The notes beneath the pieces are model-generated. The model worked only from the letters and a program-made list of their open reading frames with translations. It made no database searches and had not been told where the DNA came from. From Mastigocoleus sp. MO_188.B34 (GTDB lineage Bacteria; Cyanobacteriota; Cyanobacteriia; Cyanobacteriales; Nostocaceae), in assembly GCF_030065675.1 (NCBI RefSeq), contig NZ_JASJDK010000022.1:1-64000 (forward strand): a stretch of DNA of 64,000 nucleotides. The letters run 5' to 3'. The position numbers were made by a program, and so were the translations under genes. Shown here piece after piece: positions 56,933 through 64,000 of this stretch. Positions within the stretch are counted from its first letter, which is position 1. Each line of letters starts with the position of its first letter.

Positions 56933-58201
56933 TTAATTAAGTTTTTTGACGAAGAGAGTAATTTCAAAAGTGGTACCTTCTCCAACAGTACTATCTACGC
57001 TAATTTGCCCATCATGGGCTTGAATAATTTGTTGGACTATCGCAAGTCCTAAACCAAAGCCACCAGACGATCTAGTTCTTGATGTATCAACCCGATAAAA
57101 GCGCTCAAAAATGTGAGGTAGATTTTCTTGTGGAATTCCAATTCCATTATCTTTTACTTTGATCAATACCCGGCGTGATTGAATAACAAGTTCTAATTTA
57201 ACGCTTCCTCCTTGAGGAGTATATTTAAAAGCATTGTCTAATAAATTTTTAATTGCATGGCGCAAAAGGTCTGCATCTACTTTTAAATTAATTGGTGGAG
57301 ATGGGAAATCAGTAATAAAATTTAATTCTTCAGTTTTAGCAATGGAATCATATTGAGTAGCTAATTCCTTGAAAATGTTCACAAGTTCGCAATTTTGTAA
57401 ATCTTGCGGGTTTAATTTTCCTTCATGGCGAGCTAAGAATAATAAATTACTAATGAGGGTACTCATAGTTTTGGAAATATCGACAATATTTTCCAATCTT
57501 TGACGTGGTTGTTCTGCATTATTCTCTGGAGCAAGCAAACCAACTTGAGCATTACTCAAAATAGCTGCAACAGGTGCTCTTAACTCATGGGATGCATCAG
57601 CAGTAAAACGTTGTAACTGTTCGTAAGAGCGTTTTGTAGGTTCCATAGCCAAACCGCCAAGATACCAACCAACTACACCAATAAAACCAAGGGTTATTGG
57701 TATTCCTAAGGAAAATAATAAGCGCTCCTTTTCTAGTTCTTCTTGTACTGATTTTAATGATTGTGCAACTTGTAAATAACCAATTAACTGTTCGTTTGCT
57801 TTAATTTCTAAAGTTAGCTCGCGTTTAAATTTTATTTTTGGAATTAAGTGAGATTGATGATATTTAACAGTTCGCGAACCTGGCGATCCAGTTAATTTGA
57901 AATTACATGAATAGTCATCATGAGAATTTTTCAATATCCCATGACGGTCGTACCAACAGATATGTTTAATTCCATTATTTAGGTGCCATTTCCTTCTATA
58001 ATTAAATTCCCAGTCATCTTCTTGCTTAATATATTCGGTTCTTTTAGTTATCTTTTCGGTTTCTGACCTGAGTTCTTTATCAAATTTCGAGATTTGATCT
58101 TCTAGGCTGAAGAAGTAAATAACAGAACTAAAGACAATCAGAATTAAACCCATCGGTAAAGTAAACAGATAGGTCAAACGACGACGACTGCGAGTAAACA
58201 T
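56933..58201 (-). CDS. Membrane sensor histidine kinase (RppB-like)
   Basis: 422 residues. Two transmembrane helices (about 10-31 and 162-184) flank a periplasmic loop of about 130 residues. Kinase core: phospho-His205 in DASHELRAPVAA, N-box HAIKNLLDNAFKYT, G1 KDNGIGIP, F-box HIFERFYRVD, and G2 GGFGLGLAIVQQII. It forms a pair with the OmpR-type regulator encoded just upstream, and in cyanobacteria such pairs are called RppA/RppB or NrsR/NrsS. The periplasmic sensor is not close to the well-known ones, so the signal is unknown. Confidence 0.88.
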   Translation of the reverse strand: MFTRSRRRLTYLFTLPMGLILIVFSSVIYFFSLEDQISKFDKELRSETEKITKRTEYIKQEDDWEFNYRRKWHLNNGIKHICWYDRHGILKNSHDDYSCNFKLTGSPGSRTVKYHQSHLIPKIKFKRELTLEIKANEQLIGYLQVAQSLKSVQEELEKERLLFSLGIPITLGFIGVVGWYLGGLAMEPTKRSYEQLQRFTADASHELRAPVAAILSNAQVGLLAPENNAEQPRQRLENIVDISKTMSTLISNLLFLARHEGKLNPQDLQNCELVNIFKELATQYDSIAKTEELNFITDFPSPPINLKVDADLLRHAIKNLLDNAFKYTPQGGSVKLELVIQSRRVLIKVKDNGIGIPQENLPHIFERFYRVDTSRTRSSGGFGLGLAIVQQIIQAHDGQISVDSTVGEGTTFEITLFVKKLN

Positions 58202-58224
58202 GATTATTTTGGGTTGTTGATTAT

Positions 58225-58282
58225 TAACTGTTAATGGGTAATTGATAATTGGTAATTGGTAATTGGTAATTGGTAATTTTTT
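58225..58282. repeat. Heptamer repeats GGTAATT
   Basis: About seven units of (A/T)TGGTAAT between the two-component genes; the reverse complement of the ACCAATT family. Confidence 0.8.
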
Positions 58283-58302
58283 AATTCTTACTCCTTACTC
58301 CT

Positions 58303-58355
58303 GTAGAGACGTAGCAGAGGCTTCGCCGACGCCGTAGGCTCTGCTACGTCTCTAC
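58303..58355. repeat. Perfect 17-bp inverted repeat element
   Basis: GTAGAGACGTAGCAGAG (58303-58319) and its exact reverse complement (58339-58355) enclose a 19-base GC-rich loop. The GTAGAGACG...CGTCTCTAC ends are those of a dispersed palindromic repeat common in Nostocales genomes. It lies between the response-regulator and kinase genes, so the hairpin will be in their shared mRNA. Confidence 0.85.
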
Positions 58356-58386
58356 GACTTCTTACTCATTACTTATTACTCATTAC

Positions 58387-59067
58387 TTATTCATCCAGGG
58401 GGGTATTCAAGCGATAACCCATACCATATATAGTTTCCAAACAATCCTTAACCCCTACAGACTCTAAACGGTGTCGCAATCTTCTTACTAAAGTACTGAC
58501 AGCATTACTTTCTGGGTGCGTACCCCATTCCCACAGTGTTTGTTCGATTTGGTCACGTGATAATACTTGCTTTGGGTGACGCATTAAATATTCCATAAAC
58601 TGAAATTCACGGGTAGATAATTGCACCCGCGCTTCTCCCCTTTGCAAAACTAAACTATGGAGATGTAATTCCAAATCACCTAGTTTAAGGGTATCACCCT
58701 GCCATAGTGGCGATCGCCGCCCCAAAGCACGAACTCTTGCCAATAATTCTATTACATCTACAGGTTTAACCAGGTAGTCATCTGCACCAGCATCTAAACC
58801 CGTAACTTTATCTTTGGTAGTATCTTTAGCTGTTAACATCAGTACTGGTGAAGTTTTACCGGTCTTGCGGTAATTATTACATAATGTAATACCACTAACA
58901 TTAGGTAGCATCCAATCTAAAATTAATAGGTCGTATTCTTTTTGAGCCAGTAATAATTGGGCTGTTTCCCCATCTTCAACAGCATCAACAATATGTCCAA
59001 CTCCCGATAAAGCCGCATGGAGTGGCTCTAACTGCCTGGGATCGTCTTCTACCAGTAGAATTATCAT
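58387..59067 (-). CDS. rppA: OmpR/PhoB-type response regulator (RppA-like)
   Basis: 226 residues. Receiver: acidic pair in LLVEDDP, phospho-Asp51 in LLILDWMLP, Thr in MLTAKD, and Lys in YLVKPVD. The C-terminal winged helix has LSTREFQFMEYLMRHPKQVL and VSTLVRRLRHRLES. Length and sequence fit cyanobacterial RppA, which controls photosynthesis or pilin genes in Synechocystis. The kinase gene follows by 185 bp. The next gene is divergent, so this start region is a shared promoter. Confidence 0.88.
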   Translation of the reverse strand: MIILLVEDDPRQLEPLHAALSGVGHIVDAVEDGETAQLLLAQKEYDLLILDWMLPNVSGITLCNNYRKTGKTSPVLMLTAKDTTKDKVTGLDAGADDYLVKPVDVIELLARVRALGRRSPLWQGDTLKLGDLELHLHSLVLQRGEARVQLSTREFQFMEYLMRHPKQVLSRDQIEQTLWEWGTHPESNAVSTLVRRLRHRLESVGVKDCLETIYGMGYRLNTPLDE

Positions 59068-59124
59068 AGATATGATTGTTTGCTCGGATACTTGGTTGGG
59101 AATATTTCTCTAATTTTTAGAATA

Positions 59125-59529
59125 ATGCTTCAATCTCGATGGTTACATTTAATGAAATATTTTCAATATTTCAGGTTAGAGTTTTGGTTGTCATTACCAC
59201 TATTAGGACTAGTTTTTTGGTTTTTTTGTGGTTGGATGACACAAGAACTTTTAATTAATTTATCTAATGAGGATGTCAAGCTAGAAGTATCTGTTAAGCC
59301 ACAGAGTAAATCGTATTTACAACAGTTCTCATCAATTGTGTTAAAGGTTGATTCTGGGAAAGGTTTTTCCACGGTGACAGCAACAAAACAAATCAGAGGT
59401 GAAAAAACTAGAGGTGTGAAGAAAATAGAATTTCAACTGTTTACCACTGACTTACAAGAAATAGAAGTAGAAATTGCTAAAGAACTAGAATTACCACCAA
59501 GAAAAGTCAGAAAATTACTTGTGAATTGA
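59125..59529 (+). CDS. Conserved hypothetical protein with an N-terminal membrane helix
   Basis: 134 residues from ATG 59125; ATG 59152 (MKYFQYFRLEFW) is an alternative, and a TTG at 59080 is less likely. One hydrophobic helix near the N-terminus (FWLSLPLLGLVFWFFCGWMT) is followed by a soluble domain of alternating beta-like strands and a helix (ELELPPRKVRKLLVN). I do not recognise a family. It is divergent from the response regulator by about 60 bp and could be its target. Confidence 0.65.
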   Translation: MLQSRWLHLMKYFQYFRLEFWLSLPLLGLVFWFFCGWMTQELLINLSNEDVKLEVSVKPQSKSYLQQFSSIVLKVDSGKGFSTVTATKQIRGEKTRGVKKIEFQLFTTDLQEIEVEIAKELELPPRKVRKLLVN

Positions 59530-59687
59530 TTAAATTTGCCATTTTTTAAGAATTTATTAATTTTTTATCCCCAACCCCTAACACTCAACTTCTAACAACC
59601 ATTAATAAATTTCTTCAATGTTTTACTGCATTTTGGTAAGTTAATAAATAATGAAGAAAATCGCAGTAAAGCACACAAGGTGTTATT

Positions 59688-60866
59688 TTGAGCAAGCAAA
59701 ATCAGGGTATCTCTGCCCACGGTGGTCAGTTGGTTAATCGTGTTGCGACACCAGAACAAAAACAAGAGTTTGTTTCTAAAGCTGAATATTTACCGCGAGT
59801 TCAACTTGACGCAAGAGCGGTTTCCGACCTGGAAATGATTGCGATTGGCGGCTTTAGTCCTTTAACTGGTTTTATGAACCAAGCGGACTACGATCAAGTC
59901 GTAACTGAAATGCGATTGGCTGATGGTACTGTATGGTCAATTCCAATTACCCTGTCAGTTACGGAAGAAGTAGCCGCAGAACTGGAAGAAGGTAGCTACA
60001 TTCGCCTTGACGATCCTAGCGGTCAGTATATTGGGGTACTACAACTAAGTGAAAAGTATCACTACGACAAAAAGCGAGAAGCAATTAATGTTTATGGTAC
60101 CGACGAAGAAAAACATCCTGGTGTAAAGGTAGTTTACAATCAAGGTTCTGTAAATTTAGCAGGTGATGTGTGGCTATTGCAACGCGACCCCCATCCCCAG
60201 TTTCCTAAGTATCAAATTGATCCTGCCGAATCTCGGAAAATGTTTTTGGAAAAGGGTTGGAAAACCGTTGTTGGCTTCCAAACTCGTAATCCCATCCACC
60301 GTGCCCATGAGTATATCCAAAAATGCGCTCTAGAAACTGTTGATGGCTTATTTCTACATCCATTGGTCGGAGCAACGAAATCAGACGATATTCCGGCTGA
60401 CGTGCGGATGCGCTGCTACGAAATTTTATTGGAAGGATATTATCCTGTAAATCGAGTAATTTTGGCGATTAATCCAGCTGCAATGCGGTATGCTGGTCCT
60501 AGAGAAGCAATTTTCCACGCCTTAGTTCGGAAGAATTATGGTTGTACCCATTTCATTGTTGGGCGCGATCATGCTGGGGTGGGTGATTATTATGGCACTT
60601 ATGATGCTCAACATATTTTCGATGAATTTTCTCCCGAAGAATTGGGGATCGTGCCAATGAAATTTGAGCATGCCTTCTTCTGCAGGCGCACCAAACAGAT
60701 GGCAACATCTAAGACTAGTCCTAGTAATCCAGAAGAGCGGATTCACCTCTCTGGAACTAAGGTACGGGAAATGTTGCGTCGTGGAGATTCACCACCAGCA
60801 GAGTTTTCCCGTCCGGAGGTAGCGGCAGAATTGGTTAGGGCGATGCAAGTAGCAATTAATGCTTAA
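59688..60866 (+). CDS. sat: Sulfate adenylyltransferase (ATP sulfurylase)
   Basis: 392 residues. Makes APS from sulfate and ATP, the first step in sulfate assimilation. Motifs: [11 protein letters not shown] (198-208, the HxxH nucleotide site), the GRDHAGVG loop, and [12 protein letters not shown] near the C-terminus. This is the monomer-type 'archaeal/bacterial Sat', not CysDN. Starts at TTG 59688; ACAAGGTG lies 9 bp upstream. No cys genes are adjacent. Confidence 0.96.
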   Translation: MSKQNQGISAHGGQLVNRVATPEQKQEFVSKAEYLPRVQLDARAVSDLEMIAIGGFSPLTGFMNQADYDQVVTEMRLADGTVWSIPITLSVTEEVAAELEEGSYIRLDDPSGQYIGVLQLSEKYHYDKKREAINVYGTDEEKHPGVKVVYNQGSVNLAGDVWLLQRDPHPQFPKYQIDPAESRKMFLEKGWKTVVGFQTRNPIHRAHEYIQKCALETVDGLFLHPLVGATKSDDIPADVRMRCYEILLEGYYPVNRVILAINPAAMRYAGPREAIFHALVRKNYGCTHFIVGRDHAGVGDYYGTYDAQHIFDEFSPEELGIVPMKFEHAFFCRRTKQMATSKTSPSNPEERIHLSGTKVREMLRRGDSPPAEFSRPEVAAELVRAMQVAINA

Positions 60867-60964
60867 ATAAAAATCTGCTACAAAAACAGTATATTGTCTG
60901 GCTTTACACGACAGACTACAGCCCTTTAAGCTGATACCTGATAGATTGAGGGCACAGAAGCTGG

Positions 60965-63169
60965 ATGATGAAGCGGCGCGCGTTTTTGCAACGGTTTGGC
61001 TCTATACTTGCGGCGGTGGGGATAGCTGAAGCTGAATGGTTATCCTGGGGGAATCCCTACTATCAAGCTTTGGCACAACCCACATCGCGAAAGTTAGCTT
61101 TATTGGTTGGTATCAATCAATATCCAAACATTCCCCCACTAGGTGGTTGTCTAACGGATCTGGAATTACAAAAAGAACTTTTAATTAATCGATTTGGTTT
61201 CCAGGCGTCAGATATTTTATGTTTAAGTGATGAAAAAGCTACTAGGGATGGAATTGAGACAGCTTTTATCGAGCATCTCATAGATCAATCAAAAGCCGGT
61301 GATGCGGTTGTTTTTCACTTTAGTGGTTATGGCAGTCGCGTGAAACAAGGTGCATTGATTGGAACAACCGAAAATGCCCTAGTACCCGTCGATTATTCTT
61401 CGCAGAATGAAGAAACTGTTGATTATTTATTGGTAGATACGCTGTTTTTGTTATTGCGATCGCTACCAACAGAAAGCGCAATTGCAGTTTTGGATACAAG
61501 CTTTTATGCTCAGCAAGCCAACCTTCCCAATGGTTTGCTGATTCGTGCGACTGAAACTTCACCACAAGCAGCATTAGCAGAAGCAGAAGTTGATTTTCAA
61601 AAACAACTCAAAAATCGAATTGTAACCAAAGATTCCCTAGCATTAGTTGCAGCATCAACTCCCAAGCAATCAGCCAGAGAAATCTTATGTTCTGGATTTA
61701 GTGCCGGTTTATTTACCTACGCATTAACCCAATATTTATGGGAAACTGTTGAACCAAAAGCTATTCAATTCAGTCTTTCTCATTTGGGTAGTACGATTGA
61801 ACGCATAGGTTCCCAACAACAACCGGTAATATTGGACGGGCAAAAAAGTCAATTTAAAGAACGAATTAGGGATAACTTACTAGCAACAAACTCTACAGGT
61901 GCAGAAGGAGCAATCACATCAGTTGAAGAAGAAGGTAAAAACTGCGAAATATTTTTAGCCGGGATACCACCACAAGTTCTTGAATGCTACGAAAATCATT
62001 CTCGGTTCAAGGTTGTTGACGATGAAGAAACCGATCTAGAATTAGTTTTGCGATCGCGCAGTGGTTTGAGAGGAAAAGCTCAAATTGCTAGCACAGATAA
62101 TCGCCAAATTACCCCTTCTTTAAAAGTTGGGCAACTAATTCAAGAATCAGTCAGAATTGTATCTCGTAATATTGATTTAACCATCGCCCTGGATAATTCC
62201 TTAGAAAGAATTGAACGGGTAGATGCAACTAGTGCATTTTCGGCATTTGAGGATGTATCAACTGTAATAGCCAAAGAACAACCTGCTGACTATATTTTTG
62301 GTAAATTACCAACAGCAGATAGTAGAGATTCATCTGGTGTATCCTCAATGACATCTCCTAGTCGCTATGGGTTCTTTTCTTTGGGAGGAAAACAAATTCC
62401 CAATACCATTGGTGAAGAAGGAGAAGTAGTAAAACTTGCAGTACAGCGTTTAGCGCCGAAGTTAAAAAATTTGCTAGCAGCCAAACTGTGGCGACTTACA
62501 GATAATGAAGCTTCATCCTGTTTGCAAGTCAAAGCAAGTATGGAAATCAATAATGGTATATCACCCCGCACGGTTATGCAGCAAAAAACCGGGCGAAAGT
62601 CAGATACTCAAAAAAACTTGTCCAATCAAAGCGGCAATCGAGCTAGCATTGAAGGTATTCCCACCGTACCCATCGGTTCTAGAATGCAGTATCGCGTGCA
62701 AAATCAAGGTGAAATTCCCTTGTACTTGATTTTGCTTGGTCTAGATACCAGCAAAAATGCTGTTGCTCTCTATCCTTGGGATGAAATTGAGGAAGATGAC
62801 GCTTCACAAACAAAACCAGTGCTTCGGGATATAACGATCGAGCCAGGAGAAACCCGCGTAATTCCCCAAAGCACTGCTGGATTTGAATGGGTAGCAAAAG
62901 GGTTAGTTTCTTGGTGTGAAACTCAGTTGGTTTTTAGTACTGCTCCCTTCAGCAAAAGTCTTAAAGCTTTGGAAAATAGTAAGCATTCTGGAGCTAAACA
63001 AGAACGAGTATTAGCACTGTTAAACCCATTGGAAGTAGCAGAAGCGATGCTGCTCGATTTGCATCATGCAAGTAATGACGGAGTGGATACTAGTGGTAGT
63101 AATGTTGACTCTTACATACTCAACGTTAACAATTGGGCTGGTTTGAGCTTTGTTTACCAAGTGGTTTAA
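60965..63169 (+). CDS. Caspase-like (orthocaspase) protein with both catalytic residues replaced
   Basis: 734 residues. Twin-arginine-like signal (MMKRRAFLQRFGS), then a caspase p20 fold: KLALLVGINQYPN, CLTDLELQKELLI, and VVFHFSGYGSRV. At the usual SGHG the His is Tyr122, and at the usual D-x-C the Cys is Ser179 (AVLDTSFYA). The YS pair marks the pseudo-orthocaspases known in cyanobacteria, which are expected to be proteolytically inactive. The second half contains a DUF4384-like domain (SRMQYRVQNQGEIPLYLILL, ALYPWDEI). It may bind peptides or act as a scaffold. No adjacent partner gene. ATG 60965 or 60968. Confidence 0.9.
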   Translation: MMKRRAFLQRFGSILAAVGIAEAEWLSWGNPYYQALAQPTSRKLALLVGINQYPNIPPLGGCLTDLELQKELLINRFGFQASDILCLSDEKATRDGIETAFIEHLIDQSKAGDAVVFHFSGYGSRVKQGALIGTTENALVPVDYSSQNEETVDYLLVDTLFLLLRSLPTESAIAVLDTSFYAQQANLPNGLLIRATETSPQAALAEAEVDFQKQLKNRIVTKDSLALVAASTPKQSAREILCSGFSAGLFTYALTQYLWETVEPKAIQFSLSHLGSTIERIGSQQQPVILDGQKSQFKERIRDNLLATNSTGAEGAITSVEEEGKNCEIFLAGIPPQVLECYENHSRFKVVDDEETDLELVLRSRSGLRGKAQIASTDNRQITPSLKVGQLIQESVRIVSRNIDLTIALDNSLERIERVDATSAFSAFEDVSTVIAKEQPADYIFGKLPTADSRDSSGVSSMTSPSRYGFFSLGGKQIPNTIGEEGEVVKLAVQRLAPKLKNLLAAKLWRLTDNEASSCLQVKASMEINNGISPRTVMQQKTGRKSDTQKNLSNQSGNRASIEGIPTVPIGSRMQYRVQNQGEIPLYLILLGLDTSKNAVALYPWDEIEEDDASQTKPVLRDITIEPGETRVIPQSTAGFEWVAKGLVSWCETQLVFSTAPFSKSLKALENSKHSGAKQERVLALLNPLEVAEAMLLDLHHASNDGVDTSGSNVDSYILNVNNWAGLSFVYQVV

Positions 63170-63625
63170 CTAAAATATCCCCGGTTGATAAAACCGGGGT
63201 ACAAAGCGCGGATATTCTAAATTAGATAAGCAAAATTATTTATATATTTACTATTAAATTGTATTGAAAGTTATTTGTTGAGCTTTCTTTTCTTCCTCCT
63301 CCAAAAAAATATTAAATTAATTTTTCAAATACTTGTGATTACACTTCTCTAATTGTTTCGGTTCTAATTGTGTCAGCACCCTGTCTATGTTCAATGTCTA
63401 ATCCATTGACTTAGATAATTTTGAAATAACAGATTCTGAATTTTGAATCTTACTTCTCCCAGACGCAGTCTGTTTTGTTAGCAAAGCGTGTCCGTAGGAC
63501 ATCTTCTAACTTTTGATTTTTTACTTTTGATTTTTTACTTTTGACTTTTGACTTTTGATTTTTTACTTATGTCCTACAGACACACCATGCTAATGACGAC
63601 TTTTAACTTACACATAGCGCCACAT
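63170..63625. repeat. Spacer with a hairpin, dispersed palindromes and TTTTGAC heptamers
   Basis: The hairpin at 63179-63199 (listed separately) is followed by an AT-rich part. Two related palindromes, TGTCCGTAGGACA (63489-63501) and the imperfect TGTCCTACAGACA (63570-63582), bracket repeats of ACTTTTGATTTTTT and TTTTGAC (63507-63565). Same repeat core as in the ndh spacer. Confidence 0.75.
63179..63199. terminator. Hairpin after the caspase-like gene
   Basis: CCCCGGTT and AACCGGGG form a perfect 8-bp stem (63179-63186 with 63192-63199) around GATAA, ten bases after the stop. There is no T run behind it. Position suggests a terminator or an mRNA-end structure. Confidence 0.5.
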
Positions 63626-64000
63626 TTACTTTTTCTTATGAGAGTTTGGATCTCGGTGCGGGGGTACATCAGCATAAAGCTGTTGGCGTCCGTTATGAAC
63701 AATTCGCAACATATCGTCTAACTCTTGTTCGATATTTGCCAGCACATTATCCGCATAATTATCTGCACCCTGGGCTATTTCATCAGCTTCTGCGATCGCT
63801 TGACGTCGCATTTCATCAATTTCTTGCTGACAAATACGCCGTTTGCGATCGATTTCAGCAAGAGTTTCTTCCATCATTGCTTCACACTCTTGTTGCACCT
63901 GATGTTGAATTTTTTCTGCTTCTCGTTCTGCTTGTCTGATAATGTCACTTTCATCTAAAATTTGGGCTCTTTTGGCTTGAGCAGCATCAACTATTTGTTG
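63626..64000 (-). CDS. Coiled-coil protein, partial at the window edge
   Basis: The frame is open from the right edge, so the N-terminus is missing. About 124 residues are visible, highly charged and rich in Glu/Arg/Gln (IVDAAQAKRAQILDESDIIR, EREAEKIQHQ, EETLAEIDRKRR). They form a continuous heptad-type coiled coil that ends in a polar tail with His and Lys (PPHRDPNSHKKK). The pattern resembles the ATP-synthase-b-like or DivIVA-like coiled-coil proteins conserved in cyanobacteria, but the family is not certain. A GTG at 63898 should not be taken as the start, because similar sequence continues upstream of it. Confidence 0.75.
   Translation of the reverse strand, partial: QQIVDAAQAKRAQILDESDIIRQAEREAEKIQHQVQQECEAMMEETLAEIDRKRRICQQEIDEMRRQAIAEADEIAQGADNYADNVLANIEQELDDMLRIVHNGRQQLYADVPPHRDPNSHKKK

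Noticed and set aside
1-64000. Insertion sequences or prophage
   Set aside because: No transposase, integrase, recombinase or phage structural protein was found among the open frames.

Overview
The window comes from a cyanobacterium, most likely a filamentous one of the Nostocales type. The evidence is the cyanobacterial NDH-1 cluster ndhA-I-G-E followed by nadK, a Pix-type phototaxis operon with a cyanobacteriochrome-like receptor, many HIP1 octamers (GCGATCGC), an AT-rich background, and spacers full of 7-bp or 14-bp tandem repeats and dispersed GC-rich palindromes. The genus cannot be fixed from the sequence alone. Almost everything is ordinary chromosomal content; no transposase, integrase or phage structural gene was seen.

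Layout. 0.5-2 kb: a nucleotide-pool locus, with a frameshifted dCTP-deaminase-like gene that has a membrane tail, then an intact dUTPase. 2.3-7.6 kb: an exported alpha/beta hydrolase, a PD-(D/E)XK nuclease with an iron-sulfur type Cys cluster, a REC-PAS-GGDEF regulator and a small Cys-rich protein. 7.7-17.7 kb: rubrerythrin, a Ser/Thr kinase, a DUF2805 protein, pgeF, birA, an M23 peptidase, ribE, a bifunctional nuclease and an aldo/keto reductase-ferredoxin fusion. 17.8-30.2 kb, all on the minus strand: a complete chemotaxis-like (Pix/Tax) operon in the order pixG, pixH, pixI, pixJ, pixL and a second receptor. 31.5-38.2 kb: tRNA-Leu(UAG), alr, HNH nuclease, DHH phosphoesterase, sixA and gltA. 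38.7-42.9 kb: ndhA, ndhI, ndhG, ndhE, nadK. 43-48.2 kb: an HtrA protease, a decayed EamA transporter, a NACHT NTPase with an N-terminal HTH and a tetrapeptide-repeat region, and a divergent small membrane protein. 48.2-54 kb: an RND efflux pump with its adaptor and TetR regulator, with two near-identical operator palindromes. 54.2-64 kb: a lipoprotein-type methyltransferase, an APC permease, an RppA/RppB-like two-component pair, ATP sulfurylase, a caspase-like protein with both catalytic residues replaced, and a coiled-coil protein cut by the window edge.

How the genes work together. The Pix operon should couple light or other signals to type IV pilus motility through one CheA hybrid, one CheW, two CheY-like outputs and two receptors. 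Only one receptor keeps the cysteines expected for bilin binding. The ndh genes with nadK link NAD(P) supply to NDH-1. The TetR, adaptor and permease genes form a self-regulated efflux module. The NACHT gene and the dCTP deaminase/dUTPase locus are the best candidates for biological-conflict functions, but this is inference from their families.
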